From Bos javanicus (taxonomy: Eukaryota > Chordata > Mammalia > Artiodactyla > Bovidae), in assembly GCF_032452875.1 (NCBI RefSeq), contig NC_083883.1, positions 59,270,698 to 59,334,697 of the forward strand: a DNA stretch of 64,000 bases, written 5' to 3'. Positions 45,901 through 57,260 of this stretch are shown here, piece after piece. Below the pieces are notes generated by a model. The model had not been told where the DNA came from, ran no database searches, and saw only the letters and a list, made by a program, of their open reading frames with translations. The position numbers and the translations under genes were made by a program. How positions within the stretch are numbered: position 1 is the stretch's first letter; each line of letters begins with the position of its first letter.

Positions 45901-46074
45901 CTCGCTGAGTAAAAACAGCCTGACCTCCAGAGAAGTCCAGAAGAAATCTACTCCCACCACCATCATTATCATCAACCAAAGGACAAGATGTTTTTTTTTC
46001 AACTTTGGGTCTCAGAAAATAGAAATAATTAGTTAGATCATATAAACTTTCACATTTAATAAAGTGTTTTTACA

Positions 46075-46235
46075 CACAGCAGTTACATGTTACAACAAGG
46101 CAGCTATGGTTATTATCCTAACTTCATATATGAGAAAACCAAGGCTTAGAAAAGTTTAATTACTTCCCCAGCATCATTTAGCTCTTATGTAGGAGGACCA
46201 GGAATCCAATCCAGGTTTTGAAACTCCAAATACAA
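46075..46235 (-). repeat. MIR SINE
   Basis: Reverse MIR: TTATTATCCTAACTTCATAT, GAGAAAACCAAGGCTTAGAA and a GGAATCCAATCCAGG segment. Confidence 0.65.
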
Positions 46236-46609
46236 TGCTATTTTAACTATTCCCTAGAGACACTTCATCTGTGGAGTTTGGCTTAGATGTCCCTGTGAAA
46301 TTGCTGATATTTTTTTCATATTTTATCTGTGCAATAATATCATCTCCTAAGGCAAGGAAAGTGCCATCTTCCTCAGTAAAATAAAACCTAGATCTACAAG
46401 GAGAAGGGCAGCAAGACAGACTGGCCTTCATTTTCCCCCAAGATTCATCTTCCCTTTGCAAAATTTCTTAAAGTGTGTTCTTCAAAACACTGATGCTACA
46501 AAAATTTCCTGAAAAGAGGGTTGTTTTATCACAGAGGTTTAAGGAACACTTCACAACACTTACCTCATCCTAGAGATGCACACTGCTTATAATGTAGTCT
46601 GGGCTTTAG

Positions 46610-47100
46610 TGTGTTAAATGGTGATCCTGTGAAAAGACATATTCACTTCCAAACCCGTGGTGTCTGTGAATATTACTTAATACAGCAAAAGATGTGATTA
46701 AATTAAGGATCTAGAGAGGAGTAGTTTATCCTTAGGTGGGCTCTAAATGCAATCACATGTATCCTCATAAGAGGGAAGCAAAGGGAGGTTAAATACACAC
46801 ACACGGACACACAGAGAAGAAGATGCTGTGAAGATAAAGAAAAGAGAGAGTTGTGAAGATGCTATTGAAGATTGGAATGATGAGGACATAAGCCAAAAAA
46901 TATGGACACCTACCAGAGCTGAAAGAGGCAAGGAAAAGATTCTCTCTTAGAGCTTGTGTGGAGGATACAGCCCTGCCAACACCTTGATTTCAGGTCAGTT
47001 ATACTGACTTTAGACTTCTGAGCTCCAGACCTGTGAGAACGAAAGTCACCAAGTGTAAGCAGTTAGTTACAGGAGCTACAGAAAACTAGTGGAAAAGCCT
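46610..47100 (+). mobile_element. MLT-like solitary LTR (ERVL-MaLR), diverged
   Basis: Reads like an old MaLR-type LTR in sense: GTGATTAAATTAAGGATCTA, TTAGGTGGGCTCTAAATGCA, GTATCCTCATAAGAGG, GAAGAAGATGCTGTGAAGAT, CCCTGCCAACACCTTGATTT and CTCCAGACCTGTGAGAACG. It lacks a clear 3' end. The exact subfamily is not certain. Confidence 0.5.
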
Positions 47101-47645
47101 TGAGGAGTCTTGCTAGGAATCAACTCGTTTAACATGCTTTACCCAGCATTCCCCAAACCTGGTTAGCCATGGTGCTCTTTTTCCCTACAAGGCTTATTAA
47201 TATCCAAACGGAACTCACATTATATGCAACCCACTTTGGAAAACACTGCCTAAGGGAAATCTTTTGTTAATTACCAGGGCCACCACTGTTCATCTGGGGA
47301 CAGAGCTGCTCCTACTTCATTTTCTGACCAAACATGAGCCAGGATACTGTCCTGCCAACTCTATAGCACAGCTAAAACCAGGGGGAGTATTTAAACAAGA
47401 CTTTCTGAAGGCTGGGGACAACAAAAGGAGAATACCAAGAGGGCTATAAACATAAAACTAGATGATGATGCTGCCAAAGAACTTTGCAGGGAGGGTCCAT
47501 CAGCGTTCCCTGATGGGATATTGCCTTGCTTAGTATCTTACCAATGGCATAGGGCCCCAAATATAAACCCAATACCCTAGAGCATATTGAAATGCCTCTA
47601 GGCTTTGCTCTAGAGAGAAAAACTCACATGTAAAGAAAGAGGTGC
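47101..47645. other. Intergenic, nothing recognised
   Basis: Unique sequence; open frame 47264-47449 has no family resemblance. Confidence 0.4.
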
Positions 47646-47649
47646 TCTG

Positions 47650-47786
47650 TGCTGACCTAGATGGTGGGGTGGGAGGGGAGAGGGAGGGAGGTCCAAGAGG
47701 GAGAGGATATATATGGCTGATTCACTTTGTTGTACAGCGGAAACTAACACTGTAAAGCAATTATACTCCAATAAAAAAAAAAAAAA
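47650..47786 (+). mobile_element. L1 3' end, copy 1 of a stack
   Basis: GGCTGATTCACTTTGTTGTA, CAGCGGAAACTAACACTGTA and a poly-A tail after CTCCAATAAAA (47769-47786). Confidence 0.85.
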
Positions 47787-47804
47787 AGAAGGGAGAGAGT
47801 GTGT

Positions 47805-47998
47805 AAACAACAAGGTCCTACTCTAAAGCGCAGGGAACTATTGATATATTCAGTATCCTGTAATAAATCAAAATGGATGGGATGGAGTGGGAGATGGGAG
47901 GGAGGGGACATATGTATACCTATGGCTGATCCATGTTGATGTATAGCAGAAACCAACATAATATTGTAATTACCCTTTAATTAAAAATAAAGAAAAAA
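47805..47998 (+). mobile_element. L1 3' end, copy 2 of a stack
   Basis: AACAAGGTCCTACTCTAAAG, GGGAACTATTGATATATTCA, GGCTGATCCATGTTGATGTA and an A-rich tail after CCTTTAATTAAAAATAAAG. Confidence 0.85.
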
Positions 47999-48009
47999 AC
48001 ATAATGAAA

Positions 48010-48120
48010 AGAATATGAAGAAGAATATATATACACATATATATAACTGAATCATTTTGCTGTACACTATAAACATGACATTGTAAATCAACTATACTTC
48101 AATAAAACAAATTTTTTAAA
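48010..48120 (+). mobile_element. L1 3' end, copy 3 of a stack
   Basis: ATAACTGAATCATTTTGCTG, TAAATCAACTATACTTCAAT and AAAACAAATTTTTTAAAAA. Confidence 0.8.
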
Positions 48121-48123
48121 AAA

Positions 48124-48436
48124 GAGTCTGTCTCAGCAAAAGAGACACAGATGTATAGAACAGTCTTTTGGACTCTGTGGGAGAGGGAAGGGGGGGATGA
48201 TTTGGGAGAATGGCATTAAAACATGTATAATATCATATAAGAAATGAATCGCCAGTCCAGGTTCGATGCAGGATACAGGAAGCTTGGGGCTGGTGCACTG
48301 GGATGACCCAGAGGGATGGTACGGGGAGGGAGGTGGGAGGGGGGTTCAGGATGGGGAACATGTGTACACCCGTGGCAGATTCATGTTGATGTATGGCAAA
48401 CCAATACTATATTGTAAAGTAAAAAAAAAAAAAAAT
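48124..48436 (+). mobile_element. L1 3' end, copy 4 of a stack (ruminant L1-BT type)
   Basis: GAGACACAGATGTATAGAAC, CAGTCCAGGTTCGATGCAGG, GCTTGGGGCTGGTGCACTGG, CAGATTCATGTTGATGTATG and a poly-A tail at 48419-48436. This is the best preserved of the four and matches the antisense copy at 57.9 kb. The frame 48266-48490 is inside it. Confidence 0.92.
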
Positions 48437-48439
48437 AAT

Positions 48440-49900
48440 AATAAAACAACATTGTGCAGAGGGCTTCTGAAAGAAAAAATTTATCAATGACCTAAAAAGA
48501 AGTAAATCTGTCAACATCTTTTGTTTTCCTGTGAAACTTCACTTTGCATAGATGTTTCATAATATTTTAGACATGTGAATAAAGGATTTCTGCACAGCTC
48601 CTGAAAAAAAAAAAAAAAGTCTGTCTGAGACGGCTCTTCTGCAGTAACAAGACCTGTTCAGTGGTTGCTGGGCCTCGCATAATAACTGTGTCCAACCATG
48701 GTGGGGTATCTTTAGTAGTAGTGCAAGAGATAAACATGGCAGAAAGCAATGCAACCCACTCCTTCCTTTCATCTAACTCCAGATGACACCCTCATCCTCA
48801 CCATGCATCTGTGCATAATCAAGGACCAAGTCAAAACACAAGGCATAAGGTCAGCGTGGTCGTCCCCCAGCCCAGGAAGGAAATGCCTCCCTCTTGTTTT
48901 GTAGGAGTTACATACAGAATTGCAATAATGGGGAAGATGTGTTTTATTACAGCCCCCGTTTCCAGCCTGACTTCCCTAATATCTGCTTGCTGTTGTGACT
49001 ATTAGCATTATTTTACACACCTCTTTCACATGAATGGCTGGCTATAAAGCAGTACTCGTTTTCTTTATGGCCATTTGCCTTATGTAGGCCATTAAGACTT
49101 TACCACTCAAGCAAGGAGGCCTAACTTGATTTTTAAATAAGAACGTGTTATGACTTCAAGACATTTGTACACTCCAGCTGGAAGGCATCTGGCCTTTTTG
49201 TGAAGGACAAAGGACTTGGTGTCCTGGCCACTGAGTCTTTGACCACGACATTCTAGCAGCCGCTGTATGAGTTCTCCTGCCTATGGATTTTTAGGAAAAC
49301 ATTTGGAAAGAAAGCAAGAAACAGAGCAAGATGACTTCAAGATGGAAGAATGTTTACAGAAGAAGGGACCCACAAAGGACATGTGACAGACAGAAGAAAA
49401 GTGGCTGCAGGGCTCAAGAGGCCAGGTTTCAGGACAATTACTTAAAGCTAGGCTGCCCATGCTCTTCACTGAGCTGATTCCTCTTGACAAGGAAGGGAAA
49501 GCGCCCAGGGAGGGAAACAGACTTATTGTCTCCACCAAGCTGCTGAATATTCTATGAATGCTCCTTTATGATAGGGAGAATGGCTATGTGAACTCGATTG
49601 ATATTTGTAATGTGCAGAAGCCAGCCTCCTGGTAATAGACTCTAAAAGCATTCACAAAAGCCTTAGCAAGGGGCACTGAGAGGCGCGTGCATCCCTTCTT
49701 GAGATCTGAATGGAATCCTTTTTTCAGAGTGACCTCGGGCTCCTGGAAGGCCATTTCACCCCCAGAAGCTACAGAATTGCTTTATTAATAAATCTGAACA
49801 GGTCAGCCCAAGGGGTACATCTTTAAAGAAGTTTCTATAATTTCCATTCAATGATGGGAGAGGAAGCCACTTCTTCCTGCCAGGGTAAAGAAGGGCAAAC
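48440..49900. other. Repeat-poor intergenic block
   Basis: Only short A runs (48603-48618) and no interspersed repeat I can name. The part 48930-49190 (for example ATTAGCATTATTTTACACAC, GGCTATAAAGCAGTACTCGT, TTTATGGCCATTTGCC) resembles conserved non-coding sequence. Open frames on both strands overlap each other and lack family resemblance. Confidence 0.35.
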
Positions 49901-50179
49901 TCCCCAGGCAGCCTCAAGAAGGAAGGAGAGTACATTCTAGGGGCGGGGAGGGTGGTGAGAGAAGGAAAAAATATCACTCTGGAGGCTGAGCAGCAGGCAA
50001 CCCCCTCCTCTCTGGCTGAGCACTTGGCAGCTTTGTGGATGTGCCTCAGAATGGTGACAGCTGGAAACAGGTGGATTGGTGCAGATAAAAGAGCCCACCC
50101 CACCTCTGGAAACAGGGACACACTCTCCACTAACCTTTATATGAGGCATTTGTTCTCTCCCCATCATTGTCTCTGCCTT

Positions 50180-50600
50180 TCTGAAGCCCTGGATGGAGCC
50201 AGTGTCGTAAATACCAACATGCCAATTAGAAATGTAAGGATGCAAGCGCAACTGTGCCAGAGTCTGTGGGTCTGCAGTGGGCCAGTGATGGAGGGGAGAC
50301 AACTGAAATCTAATGGACGCCCCTGGGGCTCACCTGCCTCTCCACACTATTTCCTGCCATCGTCACTGACCCCAAATGGGACCATCTGACAGGGAATGGG
50401 CTGTGCAATCCGCAGACAGAGTCCGCGCCATATGGAACAGGCATTCCAGTTGCCCATTGCAATACATAAAAACAATTCAGGATTCTAACTTGATTTCCCT
50501 GGCAATCGAGTTTAACTATCACTGGGCTCACTCTAATCGGATTCTGCTGCTGTATTTATTAAATATAAGTTGCTAAACATATGGCTCAAGGGATGGGTAA
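50180..50600. other. Repeat-free block, candidate conserved element
   Basis: It includes CATATGG and GGAACAGGCATTCC (near 50434-50447), CCATTGCAATACATAAAAAC, GATTTCCCTGGCAATCGAG and CTCTAATCGGATTCTGCTGC. Several frames run across it on both strands, which is a common side effect of stop-poor conserved DNA. No domain or homologue is recognised. Confidence 0.25.
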
Positions 50601-50765
50601 TAGGATGTGGAGTCAGGCTTAGCAGGAAGATCATTTTTCAGGTCTTCCCCCCAGGTATTCAAGGCAGGCAGTGCGAAGCAGCTTACCACTGCTCAGAGCC
50701 AGCGAAGAATGGATCTTCTCTGTCATGGAAGTGGGTTCTCATAAGGCTGTATGTAGATGGTTAGA

Positions 50766-51032
50766 CGGAGAAGGCAATGGCACCCCATTCCAGTACTCTT
50801 GCCTGGCAAATCCCATGGACGGAGGGGCCTGGTAGGCTGAAGTCCATGGGGTCGCTGGGAGTTGGACACGACTGAGCAATTTCACTTTCACTTTTCACTT
50901 CCATGCATTGGAGAAGGAAATGACAACCCACTCCAGTGTTCTTGCCTGGAGAATCCCATGGATGGGGGAGCCTGGTGGGCTGCTATCTCTGGGGTCGCAC
51001 AGAGTCGGACACGACTGAAGCGACTTAGCAGC
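50766..51032 (+). mobile_element. Bov-A2 SINE with target-site duplication
   Basis: Complete sense dimer; AGATGGTTAGA at 50755-50765 and 51033-51043 flanks it. Confidence 0.96.
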
Positions 51033-51104
51033 AGATGGTTAGAAGTTCCAACTAAGGAGGTCAAGGTTATGGGTTCAATCCTGGTGTCAGATAGCTTTGT
51101 CTCC

Positions 51105-51260
51105 TCTGTATTCAGTCAACATTTTCGTGAACAACTATTATATACCATGCCCAGGGCTAGGACTTGATGATACCAGGCTAAGTAAATCACAACCGATATG
51201 CCTGCCCAGAAGCTGCTCAGTCTAACATAGGAGAAGGACAGAAAATAGGCATTTCACTCT
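51105..51260 (-). repeat. L2-type fragment
   Basis: GTGAACAACTATTATATACC, ATGCCCAGGGCTAGGACTTG and GCCCAGAAGCTGCTCAGTCT resemble L2 in reverse orientation. Confidence 0.5.
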
Positions 51261-51365
51261 AGTGTGGTTTTTATTGTAAAATAAATAAATGTGTATAGAT
51301 TGATATGTTTGGGAGCCAAGAAAGGGGAGCAATGAAAATATAATGTTTCCTATCAATTATACAGA

Positions 51366-51570
51366 GCTTTACCTGGTAGCTCAGTGGGTAAAGAATCTGC
51401 CTGCAATGCAGGAGGTCTGGGTTTGATTTCTGGGTAGGGAAGATCCCCTGGAGAAGGGCATGGCAACCCACTCCAGTATTCTTGCCTGGAGAATTTCACG
51501 GGCAGAGCACCCTGGCAGCCTACAATCCGTGGGTCACAAAGAATCGGACATGACTAACACTTTCAGTTTC
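51366..51570 (+). mobile_element. Bov-tA SINE
   Basis: Sense copy: GCTTTACCTGGTAGCTCAGT head, CCTGCAATGCAGGAGGTCTG, GGCAACCCACTCCAGTATTC, CATGACTAACACTTTCAGT. Confidence 0.95.
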
Positions 51571-52880
51571 AATTACAGTTTACAATTTCTAAGCCTAACA
51601 CAAAATATGGAAGCAGAGGTGTGTTTGCTTCACAAGGGAAAGAACTGACGTCAGATGTTTTAATTGTCCAAGGTCACATGGACATGAATCACCATCATGG
51701 GAAAACAGACCGTTCCCCTGAGCCTTGCTAACCAGTTTACACATGTGAACTGCTGATCACACACCGAGAGCCTGTTGGCTGATCAGAAAAATTCCCTCTC
51801 AAGACTCATAGCTCAAATCCCTCACCAATGACTTGCAGCAGCAGCTTCATAGACTAAAGTAACCCATTTATTAATTATCTGGATGGCAGCCCTCATTATT
51901 TATAGCCCAAAAAGGCAGAACCAGAATCATGAGAAATGCATTGAGAAGTATAATTGTGAAGAGTGGCAGACAAACACACTTGCATATTTCTGCATCTTCC
52001 TGAAAACCCACAAATAGGATGATTTTTTAAAGGCAGCATTTGGTCATAAGAGTCAAGAAAAATAAAGTGGGGAAGAAGGCCACAAAACTTTAGCTCTAGA
52101 GGGAATAGATGAACAAGTGGTAATAAACTTAGCATGTCAGAGGAGGGCAAAAACAGAGCTTGCCATGAGAAAAGTTCAGAAGCAAGCAGGTCTGTACCCC
52201 TGAAGCCTAGAAAAGCCCAGGAATAGTAAGCAGTGATACTTTCAGAAGTGGGAGTACAGGCAAGGCTAAAAAAAAAAAAAAAGCATTTGTTAAATGACTA
52301 TGTAAGAAGCAGGTAAGTTCCCAGAGCCCCTCTCTTACTCTGCAAAACTAGGCGACAGTCATCTCAAAACCAGATGTGGTCAGATGTGCAGTCTGTGAAG
52401 AGATGCGTCTAGCTAAGGAATACGAGGCTCAGCAGAGGCAACAAGCCAACGTGTGGAACACAGTGGGCTATAGGAAAGCCAGCAGAGTGCCCTGGAGCAT
52501 CTGGGCCCCTTACCCAGTGTCAAGAACTCTGGCTATCAGGTTTAGACCCCCACAATCCAGGCAAGAGATTAAGCAGCCTAAGACCTATACCCCTCAGGGA
52601 CTCTACAACGAAATGTCCAGATTACCCACGGTGAAACCCACCTATGCACAAGCCAAGTATAAACACCAGAGTATCAAATCATCATGTGAATTTCTCACTG
52701 TTACAAGGTCCTGAAATGCTGGAGGAAAGCCTCATGGAAAAAAAAAAAAGAGAGAGAGAGAGAGAGAAACCAAAACAAACAGGAAAAAAAACAGAGACAA
52801 AGCAGGAAGCATAAATGAATTTTCAAGGAAAAAAGTCCTTGTAATTAATATTTGTACAAAGATGAAAGAAGAGATAACAT
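51571..52880. other. Intergenic with one unassigned open frame
   Basis: The 112-codon plus frame 52376-52714 (MVRCAVCEEMRLAKEYEAQQ start) is unusually free of repeats. I recognise no family, see no promoter or splice context, and the length is within chance. Poly-A at 52268-52282 and an A/GA tract at 52739-52768 flank it. Confidence 0.35.
52739..52768. repeat. (A)n(GA)n simple repeat
   Basis: A run of A followed by AGAGAGAGAGAGAGAGAG. Confidence 0.95.
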
Positions 52881-52887
52881 ACATCAT

Positions 52888-53115
52888 AATAAGGGCTGAC
52901 ATGTGCTGAGCACTCTATATGCTGGGCAAGTACTCTCAAAGTAACTTACTGAGTCCTCACACTAACCTGCATGAAGTGGATGCTGTTACTATCCCTATTT
53001 TACAGCTGAGAAAACTGAGCCACAGAGGGTGTAAGTATGTTGTCAAATGTTAACACAGCTGGTTAAGCAGTTGAGCTGCAGTTTTCACCCAGGCAATCTG
53101 CTTGTTCAGTTTATG
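52888..53115 (-). repeat. MIR SINE
   Basis: Reverse MIR, nearly full: TGTGCTGAGCACTCTATATG, CTGAGTCCTCACACTAACCT, CCCTATTTTACAGCTGAGAA, AACTGAGCCACAGAGGGTGT and CACCCAGGCAATCTGC. Confidence 0.8.
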
Positions 53116-54290
53116 AGCTCAACCATCATGCAAACTATGCTGCTCTAAGAGGCCATAAAAGGGAACATTCAGAGAACAAAAAAGAGTTACTGGGAATTAA
53201 AACTACAATTGCAGAAATGAAACATTCATTACTGAAAAATAAAGTCAAGGAAATCTTCCGGAAAGCAAAACACAGAGATATAGAATGAGAAGCAATAGGA
53301 GGGAACATGTAAGAACAAACAAACAAAATAACCCACTTCCCTGCCCCTAAATCTCTAGGACCAACCCAGCAACCCCATCTGAAAAAAAGGGGGGGGGGGG
53401 ACAACAAACGATTAATACTCCAAAAAAAGAAAAGAGAATGTGAAAGGAAGAAATTATTAGAGAAGTAATTTGAGAAAATTTTCCAGAACACAAAGGCCTG
53501 AGTTTCTAGAATGAAAGTACCTACTAGAATGAAAAGGGACATGCAGACACTCTATAATGAAATGCGAGGGTTTCTGGGAAAGTGATAAGATCTTAAATGC
53601 TTTCCAAAAAGAAAAAAAATAGATTAAATGTTAAAAAGTGGGATTAAAAACAGTCTGAGATTTTTTTTGATAGTGACATAGGCAACTAGAAGACAATGGA
53701 TAGATAGATGAGTTCAAGTTCTTGAGGAAAAACTATTTCAAATAGATGGCACTCAATCTATTTGAATAGAATAATGATTTTTTTCAGATATAAAAGTTAT
53801 CTAAAATTTATCTTCAATTCGTGTACCCTTTTTGGAAAACTACTGCGTAGATTTGAGAGTAAACTGAGAAAGAGGGGGAAAAAGGGATCTAGGGAATCAG
53901 GGACCCCAGCACAGAGGAAAGTGTCATTCCTGTGTGCAACTGTAAGTTAAAGATGCTGTCAGGAGGGCAGCTGGAAGCAGATCCAGAGAGCAGCTATCTA
54001 ATGGCAGGAGAGGATGCAGGCTCCACGAAGGATGCTTCCAAAAAAAGGAGTGACAAGGAGAGATTATACCCCATGTGCTTTGAAACATTTGAGAGGGGAT
54101 CTGGTTGGGGGATGAATTAAAGGTGGTTACATGTATAACTGATTGAAAGGATAACCTAGTCAAAATACTCACTTCAGGGAAAAAACTACAAGAAAAAAAA
54201 ATCCTAGTGTTCTATATGACTCAACAGTATAAGCATCTTATTTATAACTTCACAGTAAGTAAACAATGTGTATTGATCCCATGAAAAGTC
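53116..54290. other. Intergenic, purine-rich, nothing recognised
   Basis: A-rich plus strand with a poly-G run at 53390-53400. The 135-codon minus frame 53135-53542 is low-complexity and made possible by that skew. Not a gene. Confidence 0.4.
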
Positions 54291-54291
54291 A

Positions 54292-54588
54292 CGATATTCT
54301 TTCAAATCATCCCACAGTCTCCTTCTTCCACTGAGTCCAAAAGCCTGTTCTTTGTGTCTCCCTTGCTGCCCTGCATGTAGGACTGTGACCATGTTTCTAG
54401 ATTCCATATATATATTCACATATATATAGTAACATACAATATTTGTCTTTCTCTTTCTGACTTATTTCATTCTGTATAATAGGCTCTAGGTTCATCCACC
54501 TCATTAGAACTGACTCAAATGCATTCCTTTTTATAGCTGAGTAATACTTCATTGTGTATATATACCACAACTTCCTTATCCATTCATT
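54292..54588 (-). mobile_element. L1 segment, inverted 5' part of a twin-primed insertion
   Basis: The minus strand encodes the very end of L1 ORF2 ([40 protein letters not shown]) and the start of its 3' UTR. It joins at 54588/54589 to a sense-strand L1 3' UTR that starts about where this one stops, repeating some 35 bp. See the next feature. Confidence 0.85.
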
Positions 54589-54861
54589 GGGAAGAAGGAG
54601 AGGGTGGGATGATTTGAGAGAATAGTACTGAAACATAAATGCTACCATATGTACAACAGACAGCCAGTGGGAGTTTGATACATGATGCAGGGCACCGAAA
54701 GCTGGGGCTCTATGACAACCTGGAGGGATGAGGTGAGGAGGGAGGTAGGGGGGCTGGTTCTGGAGGGAGGGGACAAACGTAAGCCTATGATGGATTCATG
54801 TTGATGTATGGCAAAAACCATCACAATATTGTAAAGTAATTACCTGCCAATTAAAAAAAAA
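54589..54861 (+). mobile_element. L1 3' end, direct part of a twin-primed insertion
   Basis: Sense 3' UTR from GGGAAGAAGGAGAGGGTGGG through GGATTCATGTTGATGTATGG to a short poly-A (54853-54861). With the inverted piece before it, this has the structure of a 5'-inverted L1 insertion. Confidence 0.88.
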
Positions 54862-54895
54862 GCCATAAATGTAGTAGGATAATGAAGGGAAGAGG

Positions 54896-54960
54896 GGTGT
54901 GTGTGTGTGTGTATGCACACACGTGCATGCTCGTGAGCACATGTGTGTGTATGTATAGGT
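54896..54960. repeat. (GT)n-rich compound microsatellite
   Basis: GTGTGTGTGTGTGTGTGTAT, then GCACACACGTGCATGC and ACATGTGTGTGTATG. Confidence 0.92.
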
Positions 54961-54961
54961 A

Positions 54962-56420
54962 TGCATCAGAGAGTTAGATTTCAATGTTTAGTAATAGTAA
55001 AATCAGTAGATTATGCATACCATTGAAAAACTAGCAGTGTAAGCATGTTATTTAAAATTACTGAGGTAACTACCAAAGGAAGGATTAAATAATTGAAAGC
55101 AAAAATTGTCTCTGGGGAGTAAGAATTTGGAGCTGGGGCAGGGCAGTGAGGGTTCTATTGTAAACCTCACAGAACTATGTGGGCTTTCTGAATCGTGTAC
55201 ATCTTGTCAAAATTAAAACTTTTTTTTTTTTAAAGAACAATACTTGTCTTACTGAGGGCAGTATCCAGTGGACACTAAAGGGTCATTTTGACTGGACTAC
55301 TACAGTTTCTTTTGTGAGAACACTGCTTCCAACTAGTTACCAGGGAGCTTCTCTGTGCTGAAATTCAACCCTCAGTGGACTGGAGCTTGCTGGGCCTGGG
55401 TGATCTCATTTCTGCCAGCCACAAATGCCAAGAAATTCACTGCTAATGGATCCTGGGGGACGCAACAGGAAACACTGGGATAAGCAGGATTTCATTGCGT
55501 GTGAATCAGAGCGAGCCTGGCCTGCTTTCCCAAAGGATAAAGGGCTCTTTTCACTCTAACTAGGATTTTTCTCCCCTTTCAAGGCAGGTTGTTTCACAGC
55601 AACCACAATACTAAGGAAGATGGATTAATGTTTTGAATGAAATAGGGAAGAGGTTATTTTTCTCGTTGGCCTGAGCCCAACAAGGTAGACCAGCTCTGTT
55701 CTTAACCTTATTAATCAGTAGGTCAAACAGCAAAGATGGAATTTCTATAATGGAATGAGACACTATGGATAGATATAAAAGCAGCCAATGAGGTTTTCAC
55801 ACTAATGGAGGGACAGGGAATGCACGTGGCCCAGGCACACACCTGCATGCATACAACCACAGTAGGCATAGGAATCATCTTAGACACTTAACTTAAATCC
55901 TGATGGACAGTGTTTCCCCTTGCACATCCGGTTTAGCCATAACTGGATTAAAACTGAAACAGAGCTCTACTTTATCCATCTCTGCCATCATCTCTGATGG
56001 GTGCCTTTGGTTGGCACCATCCAAAGAGAAAAATATTGGTGAAGATTGTGAGGGATTTCACCCATCAAAAGCCACAGTCTTTTCCCATTTCATTGCAGTA
56101 TCTCATTTCTTCCTTTCTGCCTTCTCCAGACCAAACACACAGTGAGGTACTAACCCAAGGAGCTGTTGTGGAGGAAACACCTTATTTGGTTTCAAGTTTC
56201 CAAATGAAGGGACCTCATTTGGTAATGCATAAACTACCAAATGCGTAAGCCTCCTGGCCTCTGCTTTCAGGAACAATGATCTCTTTGTTTGGTGGGTTTG
56301 GGAGAAGGAACTGAGTTATGTATGTGGTCCAGTCTTCTTTTTTCTCTCTTTTGGGGTTAGCAGCCTACTCAGTGGCAAGCCTCATCCTCTGTTTCTCCAT
56401 GGGGTAAATTGCAGATCCAG
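54962..56420. other. Repeat-poor intergenic block
   Basis: A poly-T run lies at 55219-55231. The part 55480-55650 (TTTCATTGCGTGTGAATCAG, AAAGGATAAAGGGCTCTTTT, GATGGATTAATGTTTTGAAT) resembles conserved non-coding sequence. Open frames at 55903-56248 lack support. Confidence 0.35.
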
Positions 56421-56425
56421 GTCCA

Positions 56426-56640
56426 GGAGGGCTTCCCAGGGGGCACTAGTGGTAAAGAACTTGCCTGCCAATGCAGGAGACATAAGAGACATGAGTTTGA
56501 TCCCTGGGTGGGGAAGATCTCTTGGAGGAGGGCATGGCAATTCTCTAGTATTCGTTCCTGGAGAATCCCAAGGACAGAGGAGCCTGGTGGCTTACAGTTC
56601 ATAGGGTCATGAAGAGTCAAACATGACTGAAGTGACTCAG
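56426..56640 (+). mobile_element. Bov-tA SINE
   Basis: Sense copy: GGAGGGCTTCCCAGGGGGCA head, CAATGCAGGAGACATAAGAG, GAGTTTGATCCCTGGGTGGG and CATGACTGAAGTGACTCAGC. Confidence 0.94.
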
Positions 56641-56799
56641 CATGTACACGCATTTCAGTGGGATGCTGGTGTCTTTAAACCAGGCTTGGATAGGCAAGTT
56701 TAATTCTGAGGTGTATTAGCAAGCTCCTTACCCAGATAGCCAGGCCATACCCTCTAATCTGCCTTTTTTTCAGCTATAAAGCTTCCATTTTTATCTCCA

Positions 56800-57260
56800 A
56801 CTGCCTACTGTTCCCTCATCCTTCAACAGTATCACATATCTCCCACCAGGCTGCCTGCTGCTAGTTTCTAGAACATACCAAGCTGTCTTACCCTCTGGGC
56901 CACTGTGCCTGCTGTCTCCTTTGCCTTCATGGTTTGGAACTCCCTCCTCACAACTCTTTTTATGACTGACCGTTACTTTTCAGTTCTCCCAGGGAGGTCT
57001 TCCCAAACCACTCTATCTCATAAACCTATCTCTACTCATTTTTCTTAATCATGGCTCTCTGTGTGTTATCCTTATGGTGCTAATGATAGCATATATTCTT
57101 ACATATTTATTGATGTATTGTGTTAAATCTGCCCTATATGATCAAAACTCTATGGGGCAGGGGCTTTATCTTATTCTTTATTGTTTCCAGCATCTACCAT
57201 AATGCCTTGCACATAGCAAGTCCTTCGTAAGTATCTGTTGAATCAATTAATGAAGTTACT
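56800..57260 (+). repeat. L2 LINE 3' end
   Basis: TTTGGAACTCCCTCCTCACA, CTCCCAGGGAGGTCTTCCCA, CTCTATGGGGCAGGGGCTTT, CCATAATGCCTTGCACATAG and TAAGTATCTGTTGAATCAAT follow L2 order in sense orientation. Confidence 0.75.

Noticed and set aside
49756..50389. Overlapping 121-145 codon frames on both strands
   Set aside because: They overlap in opposite directions, match no family, and are better explained by stop-poor unique DNA.
52376..52714. 112-codon open frame without repeats
   Set aside because: No recognised family, no promoter, splice or polyadenylation context, and the length is within chance for 64 kb.
53135..53542. 135-codon minus-strand open frame
   Set aside because: Low-complexity product of a purine-rich plus strand, including a poly-G run.
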